This document shows, one piece after another, positions 17,297 to 26,430 of a stretch of DNA of 41,714 nt. Position numbers and translations under genes: made by a program. Each line of letters begins with the position of its first letter. The stretch's first letter is position 1. The DNA is taken from NCBI GenBank assembly GCA_016203935.1, contig JACQLU010000038.1, positions 1 through 41,714 on the forward strand, in the 5' to 3' direction. The notes under the pieces were generated by a model, which was given only the letters and a program-made list of their open reading frames with translations, was not told the origin of the DNA and made no database searches. Source of the stretch: Parcubacteria group bacterium (lineage in GTDB: Bacteria > Patescibacteriota > JACQLU01).

Positions 17297-17464
17297 ATGT
17301 CTTCGAAAGCAATCATTTGGATTGGAGTTATTGTGGGGTCCTACCTCGGCGGTTTCCTACCAACCCTATGGGGCACTACCGCCTTTTCATTTGCGACTCT
17401 CATCGGGAACGCCATTGGAGGACTTCTGGGCTTGTGGGTAGCGTATAAAGTAGTAAATTATTAG
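17297..17464 (+). CDS. Small membrane protein (55 aa)
   Basis: MSSKAIIWIGVIVGSYLGGFLPTLWGTTAFSFATLIGNAIGGLLGLWVAYKVVNY*; not in the ORF track because it is short. Confidence 0.65.
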   Translation: MSSKAIIWIGVIVGSYLGGFLPTLWGTTAFSFATLIGNAIGGLLGLWVAYKVVNY

Positions 17465-17500
17465 AACCCTTTTAATTTTTCATACGTAAGGAGATGGAAT

Positions 17501-17755
17501 ATGGCACCGTCACGTAAGAAAAAACAAGAGACCTTCACCATCAAAGGCGAGGAGCTTTTGGCCAAGGTAAAAGCGCTCATCAAAGAGGGGAATGTACGAA
17601 GGATCAGTATCAAAACCAAACAAGGCAAAGTGATTGCCGAGTTTCCGCTTACGATCGGCGTGGTTGGCGTCGTGCTCGCCCCGATCTTCGCCGCGGTTGG
17701 GGCACTTGCCGCCCTTATCACCGAGTGCACGATCACCGTGGAGCGGGAAGAATAG
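17501..17755 (+). CDS. DUF4342 domain protein
   Basis: GEELLAKVKALIKEGNVRRISIKTKQGKVIAEFPLTIGVVGVVLAPIFAAVGALAALITECTITVER matches the DUF4342 pattern. Confidence 0.8.
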   Translation: MAPSRKKKQETFTIKGEELLAKVKALIKEGNVRRISIKTKQGKVIAEFPLTIGVVGVVLAPIFAAVGALAALITECTITVEREE

Positions 17756-17757
17756 AA

Positions 17758-17786
17758 AGGGGGTCTCGCACAGAGCGAAACCCCTG
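17758..17786. terminator. Bidirectional terminator-like hairpin between convergent genes
   Basis: ggggtctcgc...gcgaaacccc between the stops at 17755 (+) and 17794 (-). Confidence 0.45.
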
Positions 17787-17793
17787 ACGGACA

Positions 17794-18213
17794 CTACCGC
17801 GGCTGGTCATTCTGCCACTTATCGGCGAAGAAACGAGTCGCAATTGCCGCCGCCCGGAGAAAGGCAAAGAGATCATCGATTACCTCTCCTTCCGGGGGTT
17901 CAATTCCATCCGCTCGCAGAGCGGCTTTTAGCCGCTCTATCCCAAGATGGCAATTATTGACAGCCCCAGCAAGAGCGACAAAAACTCCATCAGCACATGC
18001 CTGGATCCCTCCCCCAAGTTTCCCGGTTCGCGATTTACATTTCGTCATCGCCGCTCCATGGGCCCAGTCAACAACGCGTGGGATCAACTCGAGCCTGACA
18101 TGCGGCGTCATGGCGTTGACCATGCGTAACGTGGTAGTGCGATCAAACCCCCTCCACATAATATGGTCAACCGCGACCCAATACGGATTTTTCGTGCCTG
18201 CTTTAGTAATCAT
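17794..18213 (-). CDS. Hypothetical protein
   Basis: Start MITKAG at 18213 is preceded on the minus strand by aaggagggaga RBS (track start 18288). Confidence 0.65.
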   Translation of the reverse strand: MITKAGTKNPYWVAVDHIMWRGFDRTTTLRMVNAMTPHVRLELIPRVVDWAHGAAMTKCKSRTGKLGGGIQACADGVFVALAGAVNNCHLGIERLKAALRADGIEPPEGEVIDDLFAFLRAAAIATRFFADKWQNDQPR

Positions 18214-18281
18214 TCTCCCTCCTTCTGCTGGCTCCCATAACAACCGAGGATAGCACAGAAGGAAGCGAGAGACAACTCTTT

Positions 18282-18310
18282 TTGACAAGCAGTATTAAAA
18301 ATAATATCCT
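18282..18310 (+). promoter_or_regulatory. Promoter TTGACA-N17-TATCCT
   Basis: TTGACA 18282-18287, TATCCT 18305-18310; upstream of aaggagggg RBS and ATG 18341. Confidence 0.6.
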
Positions 18311-18340
18311 ACGCTTAATCTCAACGTAAGGAGGGGAATC

Positions 18341-19345
18341 ATGGCAGAGGAAAGGATGTTCTATGCGGATCTCCGCGGACATTTTAGTCCGCCGAGAGAG
18401 CCACTCAAGGTAAATGCCGGTCTAAAGCTTGACTTGGCCGCAATTTGTCTCGTGCCGCCAGAAGTTACCACCATCGAGGAGATCATTAAGGCCCAGCACG
18501 AGGGTCTTAAGGAGCTCCATGGGCAAAAAAATCTGAGGTTAATCCGGTATCCCTCTGATCTCGATAGCATTGGCAACGGGGTTACGGGGGTAGTGTGCGA
18601 ACTTGAGAATCCACCCAAGGATCTCAATATCGGCGAAGAGAACTCAGAGAGGGATAACATCAAAACGAACCTGCAACGTTTGCGTGATGCTGGTATTCTG
18701 ATCATCGCGCTCGCGTATCGGGAACTCAATGCCTTCGGAGGGGGTTATCGTTATCCGTACGCTCGCCTGACCCCGTGGGGTGACCAATTCCTTTCTGTGT
18801 GCAGGCAGGTGGGCATGATCGTTGATCTTTCTGGTGCCGGGCACCAGACCGCTTGGGACGCATTGATTCATCCAACCGGCGTCACATTCATCGCCTCCCA
18901 CGGCGCATGTTACGAGGTGAATGGATGTTACAATCCCCGCAATCTTCCCCGCGCGGTCCTTAGGAAGATTGCGATGGGGGGAGGGATGGTTGGAATCTAC
19001 ACTCGTACCTTTGGTCTTCATCCTTCGCAAGACCTTCTCGCTCACTTTTGTCATCACGTTGAAGCCGCGGTAGAGAGTTGTGGAGTTGATGCGGTGGCCA
19101 TTGGGAGTGATGGGGTATATGTGAAACAAGCGGAGAGCGTCTTGAGGCTAGAGCGTAGCGATCCGGATCGTTGTCCACCGGATCAACTGGGCGATCTCAA
19201 TCGACCCGACCGGATGGAGGTGCTGCGGGAGGAACTATCGAGAAACGATAGAGGAGAGGCACTCGTCTTCTCTCCCGAGGATGTTGCCAAGATTATGGGT
19301 CTTAACATTTTGCGTTTCCTCAAAAGGGCACTGAAGTCCACCTAA
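18341..19345 (+). CDS. Membrane dipeptidase (peptidase M19)-like protein
   Basis: VDLSGAGHQTAWDAL...FIASHGACYEVNGCYNPRNLPRAVLRKIAMGGGMVGI...VDAVAIGSDG is the M19 layout. Confidence 0.75.
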   Translation: MAEERMFYADLRGHFSPPREPLKVNAGLKLDLAAICLVPPEVTTIEEIIKAQHEGLKELHGQKNLRLIRYPSDLDSIGNGVTGVVCELENPPKDLNIGEENSERDNIKTNLQRLRDAGILIIALAYRELNAFGGGYRYPYARLTPWGDQFLSVCRQVGMIVDLSGAGHQTAWDALIHPTGVTFIASHGACYEVNGCYNPRNLPRAVLRKIAMGGGMVGIYTRTFGLHPSQDLLAHFCHHVEAAVESCGVDAVAIGSDGVYVKQAESVLRLERSDPDRCPPDQLGDLNRPDRMEVLREELSRNDRGEALVFSPEDVAKIMGLNILRFLKRALKST

Positions 19346-19360
19346 GGAACACCCGCGCCA

Positions 19361-19390
19361 AAGCTCCCTTTCCGGGAGCTTCTTTAAATT
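19361..19390 (+). terminator. Rho-independent terminator
   Basis: aagctccc-tttcc-gggagctt followed by ctttaaattt. Confidence 0.65.
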
Positions 19391-19533
19391 TAGAGCGGGG
19401 TCTGACCACGCTTTAGCATACTCCGGTCGTAAGGATCCTCGCGCGGCTCACGCGGCAGGGTCTTCTTTTTGTGCCCATGCTATACTGAAAAGTACCGGGA
19501 ACTCACTCCCGATGGCTTATCTATATTTTCTTT

Positions 19534-21780
19534 ATGCAATTTCCCACTGGTAGAGAACGAACCTCCTTCATTCTATTAATAGCAGCGTTTTTTCTCCTCG
19601 CTGTTATGCTTATTATTGTAAGCGGGAAAGGAAGAGAGCTCCTCACCGCCATAAGCGGCACTCAAGCCGTGGTCTCGTGTAGCAGCGACGTTACCTGCGA
19701 TGACGGTTATGCGCTGACCACTGATAGCTGTGTCAATCCCGGTCTTGAGACTTCTTACTGCGCCCACACCGCCAATCGAGGGTTAAGCTACAGTTCCGGC
19801 TTTTCCTATAGTAATCTGTCGGAATGGAACGAGTCCCAACTAATTGATTTTAGCAACATTATTGAAGGGCCGATCAACTTTGCCGACATAGCCCAAAGCG
19901 ACTTCTTTCAGAGTCTCAAAAACCAAGGCAAGATCATGGCGCGCGCGGTGAGCGTGGAGGAGTACTACGGACGCACCAACGACGATATTGCGGCGAATAA
20001 AACCCAGATCATCCAAGCTATTTACGATAAATTGACTCGAATCTACCAGGACGGCTACGACGCCTTTGCCTTCGATGAATTGATCGGCTTTGAGCAGAAC
20101 GATGGCTTTCGAGAACTGATGTCGGCAGCCTCGCTCGCCATCGAGCAGGTGAAGAAAGATTATCCCACCAAGCTTATCTTTGTGTGGGGCTCGCGTTTTA
20201 TCCCTACCTCGGCGATCGGTATCGAGACTATGAAGCGGATCTTTACCTATGCCGATTTCTATCTTCCCGAAGCGTATTATGCGGATGAGCCGTATACCGA
20301 TACAGAGCTTAATGGTTTCATTCATGACGTGAGCCAGCGCTTTGAAAACTTCCATCCCGGCGTGGGACGCAAGATTCTCTTTGGATTAGCGGCTTCGGAT
20401 GTGGAAGATTGGGTGACCGATCAAAACGCCGATCAGGATTTTAGGAAGTTTGCCGACAACGAAGTCTACCTTATCAAGCAAGACGCCACCCAGAATCTCA
20501 ATACCGGTGTCGGCGTCTTCTTCTTTGGCAAAGTCAACCTTGAGACCAAGACGTGGTTTGCTAAACTCTTTAAGCATTACCTCTTTGATAATCAGACATC
20601 GCGTTTTAGTGAACGGAATTATGCACTTTCGTATCTTAAGAATCCCAGTTTTGAGAATGGCACTGCGGATTGGGCAGTAAGCGTGGGGGCAGGTGGCGAG
20701 GTAAAAACCATTACCAAAGCTTCCATTACCCCTGTGCTTGAGATTGTAAGTCCGTGGCAAAAGGTCCCCAGCAAAAATAATGTGCTTTTCCTAAAGCGCG
20801 GCACCACTGCGAATACGGTAACGCAGACGACCGCAAATCTTGTGGCGGGTAAAGAATACATGCTCGAAGTCTATTCCAAAAAGCATTCGGATGATTTCAC
20901 TCGTTCAAATCTGATTACCAGTCTTACTGATTCGGCTGGTAATACCATAAGCGCCGCCTACGAACGCCATACCCTCTTTACCAATCTTAGAGTATTTAGT
21001 TACGACTATACCTTGGCGCAATGCCAGGCGCTAAAACCTAACTGTAGTTACGATAAACATTACTGGACACGCGAGACGTTCGTCTTTACCGCGCCAGCAA
21101 ATCAAGTGCAGGTAGTGACGACTGATGCGAGTGCAGGGAGCGGAGAGATCACGTTGGTTGATTTTGTACAACTACAGGAATACGTGCGTGCCCTTGTCAT
21201 AACTCCCACTCCTACGCCGACACCTACTTCACCCACGCCAACCCCGACGTCGAGTCCGACTCCTACGCCCACCACGACACTCATCGCGAAAGGCGACACT
21301 TGGAAGTATCTCGATAACGGCACCGATCAGAGAACGGCGTGGTGGGGTGTGACCTTTAACGACGCCGGATGGAAGTCAGGGCCTGCACAACTCGGCTATG
21401 GCGATGGCGACGAGCAAACAGTGGTAAGCTTTGGTCCCAATTCGAAAAGAAAATACATCACCACCTATTTTAGGAGAACCTTCGCTGTGCTCGATCCTGC
21501 AAGTTTCTCTAAGCTTGCCCTCAGTCTCTTGCGCGACGATGGAGCGGTGGTGTATCTCAATGGCGTCGAAGTGATGCGAAGCAATATGCCCACCGGTACC
21601 ATTACGTACACTACACTTGCCGCGAGTACGATTGATGGTTCCAAGGAAACGCTCTTTCACTCAGCCGAGCTCAACCTAGGGTTGTTGGTAAGTGGGGCAA
21701 ACGTGGTAGCAGTGGAAATCCACCAGCGCCAGAAAACAAGCAGTGATATCAGTTTTGATCTGGAACTCGTTGCGTTTTAA
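19534..21780 (+). CDS. Large exported protein: N-terminal anchor, possible TIM-barrel hydrolase-like region, (TP)n linker, C-terminal beta-sandwich-like domain
   Basis: 748 aa; N-terminal TM; linker TPTPTPTSPTPTPTSSPTPTPTTT; C-terminal WKYLDNGTDQ...WKSGPAQLGYGDGDE...VVYLNGVEVMRSNMP module seen in secreted bacterial proteins. Confidence 0.65.
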   Translation: MQFPTGRERTSFILLIAAFFLLAVMLIIVSGKGRELLTAISGTQAVVSCSSDVTCDDGYALTTDSCVNPGLETSYCAHTANRGLSYSSGFSYSNLSEWNESQLIDFSNIIEGPINFADIAQSDFFQSLKNQGKIMARAVSVEEYYGRTNDDIAANKTQIIQAIYDKLTRIYQDGYDAFAFDELIGFEQNDGFRELMSAASLAIEQVKKDYPTKLIFVWGSRFIPTSAIGIETMKRIFTYADFYLPEAYYADEPYTDTELNGFIHDVSQRFENFHPGVGRKILFGLAASDVEDWVTDQNADQDFRKFADNEVYLIKQDATQNLNTGVGVFFFGKVNLETKTWFAKLFKHYLFDNQTSRFSERNYALSYLKNPSFENGTADWAVSVGAGGEVKTITKASITPVLEIVSPWQKVPSKNNVLFLKRGTTANTVTQTTANLVAGKEYMLEVYSKKHSDDFTRSNLITSLTDSAGNTISAAYERHTLFTNLRVFSYDYTLAQCQALKPNCSYDKHYWTRETFVFTAPANQVQVVTTDASAGSGEITLVDFVQLQEYVRALVITPTPTPTPTSPTPTPTSSPTPTPTTTLIAKGDTWKYLDNGTDQRTAWWGVTFNDAGWKSGPAQLGYGDGDEQTVVSFGPNSKRKYITTYFRRTFAVLDPASFSKLALSLLRDDGAVVYLNGVEVMRSNMPTGTITYTTLAASTIDGSKETLFHSAELNLGLLVSGANVVAVEIHQRQKTSSDISFDLELVAF

Positions 21781-21809
21781 GCGGCCCCCTCCCCGCTACC
21801 TCCGGTGCA

Positions 21810-21995
21810 AGCAGCATAAAAATAATATCCTACGCTTAATGTCTTTGCATTCTTCAAAAGGGCACTGAAGTCCACCTAAGGAACGCATGCGTCGAAGCTC
21901 CCTTCCCCGGGAGCTTCTTTAAATTTAGAGCGGGGCGTGACTACGCTTTAACATACTCCGGTCGCAAGGATCCTCGCGCGGCAGGGTCTTCTTTT
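21810..21995 (+). pseudogene. Internally deleted remnant of the M19 gene locus (promoter fused to 3' end and terminator)
   Basis: caagcag..aaaaataatatcctacgcttaat matches 18286-18320; tcaaaagggcactgaagtccacctaaggaac...gggagcttctttaaatttagagcgggg matches 19320-19480. Confidence 0.85.
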
Positions 21996-22065
21996 TTGCG
22001 CAGGTTTGTTATAGGTGTGCAGTTATTCTAGAATGAAATTACACACTCGCGATTAACTTTTTCCT

Positions 22066-25000
22066 ATGCACGTTCCTACCGGAAAAGAGCAGGGGCCGTT
22101 TCTCGTCCTCGTCACGGCGTTTGTCGTCGTGGTTGTTATTTTTATTTCGCTTATAGCGGGCGCCGATAAGAAGTTACTTACCTTTATCGGCACCGCGAGC
22201 GTCGCGCCAAGGGGGGCGAACACCACGCTCGATTCTTTTTCGCAGCAGAAAAAGGATGGGTCACAGATTTCTAAGCCAACCGTCACAGTGATACGCGGTC
22301 AAAGGGAGCTATGGCTTCAAAGCCTTTCGAACGAAGAATCAATCTTTTTGGGAAGCGTGGGGAACAATCAGAACTCTGTGAGCTACTATGTTTCACCAAG
22401 AGAACCGCCCCCGGGGTATCGCGAGACGGCTCTTGCGGGAAGCATTATCATTGAGTCTCCGGAGAAGGGTACGCTCGCGAAGAAGAACGCAGAGTTGAAT
22501 CAAGAGATCGAGTCGGTAAAAAAACAACTTTCACGCACGACCGATACGAGGAGTAGGGCGACCATCGAGGCGCGTCTTACTACGTTGATTACCAATAAGC
22601 GATCAACCCTTGTGCGCGAAAAGAGCGTCTTGGAACAAAAACAGACAGCCACGCTCGCTGCCCTGCAAAGAATTGCCCCCACTGTCAGTATTACGCAGAA
22701 ATTTATAACCTCTTTTAACGGGTTTACCGCGACCGCAACCCCCAAGGATACTCAAGCATTGAAACAGCAAGGCTACCGCGTGTGGCGTAACGCGGAAGTG
22801 CACGCATCGCTTACCGAATCAGTCCCTCTTATTAATGCCGACGATGTGTGGGCAACCAAAGACGCCAGCGGCGTCAATGTGACAGGGAGGGGGATACGCA
22901 TCGCCATCATTGATACTGGCATCGATTATCGCCATCCCGACCTTGGCGGTTGTCTGGGAGCGAGTTGTAAAGTAGCCGGCGGCTTCGATGTAATAAATAA
23001 TGATGCCGATCCTATGGACGATATGGGGCACGGTACCCATGTGGCAGCCATCGCCGCGGGGAAAGGCGCTCTCAAAGGGGTGGCGCCCGACGCGTTATTC
23101 TATGCATATAAAGTTTTGGATCGTTACGGATCGGGAAGTTTCTCCTTGGTCATTTCCGGCATCGAACGCGCGCTTGACCCCAATCTCGATGGAGACCTCT
23201 CCGACGGTGCGCACGTGATAAATCTTAGTCTTGGCGGCATCGGTAATCCCGATGATCCACTATCGCAGGCGGTTGATAATGCGGTGCTGGGAGGCGCTGT
23301 GGTAGTGGTGGCCGCGGGGAATAGAGGTTACCCCAAAAGCATATCGAGTCCCGGAACGGCAAGAGACGCAATTACGGTAGGAGCGAGCACCAAAGCAGAT
23401 TTGCTCGCGTGGTTTAGTTCACGAGGCCCCGTGGTATGGAATAACCATACACTCGTTAAACCAGATCTTGTGGCACCCGGCGCAGAAATTTGTGCCGCAC
23501 AATGGGAGAATTGGTTATCCGAGCGTCAGTGTGTCGATGATGGGCATATTCGACTGGATGGAACTTCCATGGCTTCTCCGCACATCGCGGGAGCAGCGGC
23601 GCTCACAAAGCAAGCTCATCCAGAGTGGAGTCCCGCCCAGATCAAAGCCGCCGTCAGGGGTACCGCGGTTCAATTGGGATATACTCTTTTCGATCGTGGA
23701 GCGGGGAGACTCGACGCGTACTCTCCGGTAAGTATTGTGGGATCACCGCCAGTCGCAAAGCTTTCCCCTCTCAATACCAACGGCATTACAAGGCCTGTGA
23801 TGGGTACCGTTGCGAGTGAGAACCTTATGCAGTGGCAGTTATCGTACACGTTGCTCGGGAGTGGAACGAACGGTAATTGGACTGAACTTATTCGTTCTTC
23901 GACACTGCCAACGAGCGCCTCTCTTTTCTCGTGGAATACCAATTTTATCCTTGATGGCGAATATCTCCTTCGTCTCTCGGTGACGCAACAGGATCGTCTT
24001 CAAGCGACCGATTACGGATACTTGGTGATTGATAAACTTCGTATTTCCCACCCACGCGAGTCCGACGTGTTCCGTAGCGGCAGCACAGTGAACGTCGAAG
24101 TCGCTCTTGAGGCTTTGGGCGCTCCCGCCATTCTTCTTGAGTATGGCGTAGGACGTTCGCCCAGCCAGTGGCGAGAAATTTCGCGCAGCCAAAACGTGAG
24201 GCAGACATGGGATACCAGCGGTTTGGCTACTGGGTGGTATACCCTGCGCGCCTCACTCACAGGAAGTACGGCGTCGGCCGATCAAGAAACGAGAATGATC
24301 TACCTCGATGCCACGCTTAAACCGGGCTGGCCCCAACGGCTCGACTTTGATCGATACGACTGTGGTCAATCCGAACCGTGCCCCGCTGCTCATGGTCTCT
24401 TTGAAACCGTGGTAAGCGACCTCGATGGAGACGGCGCGAGTGAAATTATCGTAGTCGCGGGGAAAGTCGCTCCCTATGTGACGGCATATCGCGCTGACGG
24501 CGAGCGTATCTGGACCGCTCATACGAGAATCTATGATAGTCCTGCGTCGTTTTCCTTACCCCTCGTTGAAGATTTGGATAACGACGGCAATAAAGAGGTG
24601 ATCGTGTATGTTGGTCGCGGTTTAAATGATCCCGGGAGACTCTACGCGTTCACTGCGCGAGGTGCGCTAAAATCTGGTTGGCCTTTAGACCTTCCTTATG
24701 ATATTCCCACTATGGTTGCCGCCGACATCAATCGTGACGGAAAGCGGGAACTTATTCTTAAAGGCAATACTGGTCTCCCCGAGGCCATGACCATCGTAAG
24801 CGCCGAAGGCAAGGTTATGTCTCGCTGGAATCTTTCCGATATCGCATGGCTCACGTTTGGTCCTTTAGGGACGCCAGCTGTAGGTAATTTTGATGACGAT
24901 GCTGATCTAGAGATAGTGATCGCACGTCCCGCGCCCCACGCCACCGCGAATACAAATGACGGAGAACTCCATGTGTTCAACTCCGACGGTTCTGAAGTGA

Positions 25001-26358
25001 ATGGCTGGCCTCGTGTCATGCAGGAAGGGTATGCCCTCGGATCATCGCCGGTCGTCGCCGATCTTGATCGCGATGGTCGTGATGATATCGTGGTGGCGCT
25101 ACAGTATGCCTCCGATACATTCCCAGATGTGCGTTACGGAGGCGTCTATGCGTTTGATCGACGGGGCGCGTTGCTTCCCGGATGGCCCGTTGGCAAGGGT
25201 CGGTATTATGCATCGTCGCCATCCATCGGCGATCTCGATGGCGACGGAGACCTCGAAATTGCGGTGAGTAATTACCAAGCCACCACCGAGGTGTATCACC
25301 ATGACGGAAGCATGGTCCAAGGCTGGCCTCAGCGGACTCGCTCCTTTGATCTCTATGCAACCATCATGGGTGATGCGAACGGCGATGGAAAACCTGATGT
25401 GCTCACCGCCACCAGTACCTACATTTTAGAGGGAGGTCTCTATGCTTGGAATGCGCAAGGTTCTCTCCTTCCCGGGTTTCCTAAACATACAGAAATCGAC
25501 GCGGTTGCCTATTACCAGCCCCCTCCCACGCTCACCGACGTGGATGGCGATGGAAGAATCGATTTGGTGGGGAGCACACCGTTTGAGTATGATTTTGCCC
25601 GTGAGCAGTATAAGTGGAGGAGTTCGATTTATGTATGGGATCTCGACGCCCGAACGAATCCTGCGACCATGCACTGGCCGACATTCCATCACGATGCGCA
25701 AAGAACCGGCCGCTATGCGCCGCTTGGTCCTGCTCCCGATACTACTCCTCCCACCGTTTCGATCACATCGCCTACCCAAGGAGCTACCATCTCCGGGGTA
25801 GTCATCTTAAGCGCCTCTGCTGCCGATAACGTAGCGGTCGAGCGAGTTGAATTCTACTATCACAGTCAATTTATCGGCGTCGACTATACCTCACCCTATA
25901 CGACAGAGTGGGATACCACCAAAGTTTCCAATACCTCCTACAACCTTATTGCGAAAGCGTATGATCAGGCGGGCAATATCGGTATCTCCCCAGTGAGGAC
26001 CGTAACAGTGAATAATATTTTGACTCCTACACCCTTACCGACGAAGACAAAAACGCCTACTGACACTACTCCCCCTACGGTCTCTATTACTCAACCAAAA
26101 ACCGGATCCACGGTAAGCAAGGGCGCGTCGGTAACGATTACCGCTACGGCAACTGATAATGTGGCAGTCACCAAAGTCGAATTCTATATTGGTACCTCAA
26201 GTTTGAGTCTTCTCTGTACCGATACGACCGCGCCCTACTCGTGCCTCTGGAAAGCACCCACCATTTCCGTTCGTGAGCCGTACCAGATCGAAGCGCGGGC
26301 GTATGATGCGAAGGGGAATCGCGGCGTCTCGAGTAGAGTATTTGTGGGAGTGAAATAG
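22066..26358 (+). CDS. Subtilisin-like (S8) serine protease with eight FG-GAP/VCBS-like repeats and two Ig-like domains, N-terminal anchor
   Basis: Triad motifs IAIIDTGIDYRHPD, GHGTHVAAIAAG, LDGTSMASPHIAGAAAL; repeated DLDGDGxxEI motifs; DTTPPTVSIT Ig-like modules. Confidence 0.92.
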   Translation: MHVPTGKEQGPFLVLVTAFVVVVVIFISLIAGADKKLLTFIGTASVAPRGANTTLDSFSQQKKDGSQISKPTVTVIRGQRELWLQSLSNEESIFLGSVGNNQNSVSYYVSPREPPPGYRETALAGSIIIESPEKGTLAKKNAELNQEIESVKKQLSRTTDTRSRATIEARLTTLITNKRSTLVREKSVLEQKQTATLAALQRIAPTVSITQKFITSFNGFTATATPKDTQALKQQGYRVWRNAEVHASLTESVPLINADDVWATKDASGVNVTGRGIRIAIIDTGIDYRHPDLGGCLGASCKVAGGFDVINNDADPMDDMGHGTHVAAIAAGKGALKGVAPDALFYAYKVLDRYGSGSFSLVISGIERALDPNLDGDLSDGAHVINLSLGGIGNPDDPLSQAVDNAVLGGAVVVVAAGNRGYPKSISSPGTARDAITVGASTKADLLAWFSSRGPVVWNNHTLVKPDLVAPGAEICAAQWENWLSERQCVDDGHIRLDGTSMASPHIAGAAALTKQAHPEWSPAQIKAAVRGTAVQLGYTLFDRGAGRLDAYSPVSIVGSPPVAKLSPLNTNGITRPVMGTVASENLMQWQLSYTLLGSGTNGNWTELIRSSTLPTSASLFSWNTNFILDGEYLLRLSVTQQDRLQATDYGYLVIDKLRISHPRESDVFRSGSTVNVEVALEALGAPAILLEYGVGRSPSQWREISRSQNVRQTWDTSGLATGWYTLRASLTGSTASADQETRMIYLDATLKPGWPQRLDFDRYDCGQSEPCPAAHGLFETVVSDLDGDGASEIIVVAGKVAPYVTAYRADGERIWTAHTRIYDSPASFSLPLVEDLDNDGNKEVIVYVGRGLNDPGRLYAFTARGALKSGWPLDLPYDIPTMVAADINRDGKRELILKGNTGLPEAMTIVSAEGKVMSRWNLSDIAWLTFGPLGTPAVGNFDDDADLEIVIARPAPHATANTNDGELHVFNSDGSEVNGWPRVMQEGYALGSSPVVADLDRDGRDDIVVALQYASDTFPDVRYGGVYAFDRRGALLPGWPVGKGRYYASSPSIGDLDGDGDLEIAVSNYQATTEVYHHDGSMVQGWPQRTRSFDLYATIMGDANGDGKPDVLTATSTYILEGGLYAWNAQGSLLPGFPKHTEIDAVAYYQPPPTLTDVDGDGRIDLVGSTPFEYDFAREQYKWRSSIYVWDLDARTNPATMHWPTFHHDAQRTGRYAPLGPAPDTTPPTVSITSPTQGATISGVVILSASAADNVAVERVEFYYHSQFIGVDYTSPYTTEWDTTKVSNTSYNLIAKAYDQAGNIGISPVRTVTVNNILTPTPLPTKTKTPTDTTPPTVSITQPKTGSTVSKGASVTITATATDNVAVTKVEFYIGTSSLSLLCTDTTAPYSCLWKAPTISVREPYQIEARAYDAKGNRGVSSRVFVGVK

Positions 26359-26381
26359 GAACTGTCCATTTCCATGTCACA

Positions 26382-26412
26382 AAAGCCCCGACCATTTGGG
26401 GCTTTGTTGTTG
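26382..26412. terminator. Terminator hairpin between convergent genes
   Basis: aaagcccc-gaccattt-ggggcttt followed by gttgttg. Confidence 0.7.
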
Positions 26413-26430
26413 GGAAGATGTCCTCATTGT

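Noticed and set aside
21205-21290. Short tandem DNA repeats (acnccnacn), considered as CRISPR or microsatellite
   Set aside because: They encode the Thr-Pro linker; no spacers, so not CRISPR. Same for 11510-11540, 27180-27235 and 27610-27720.
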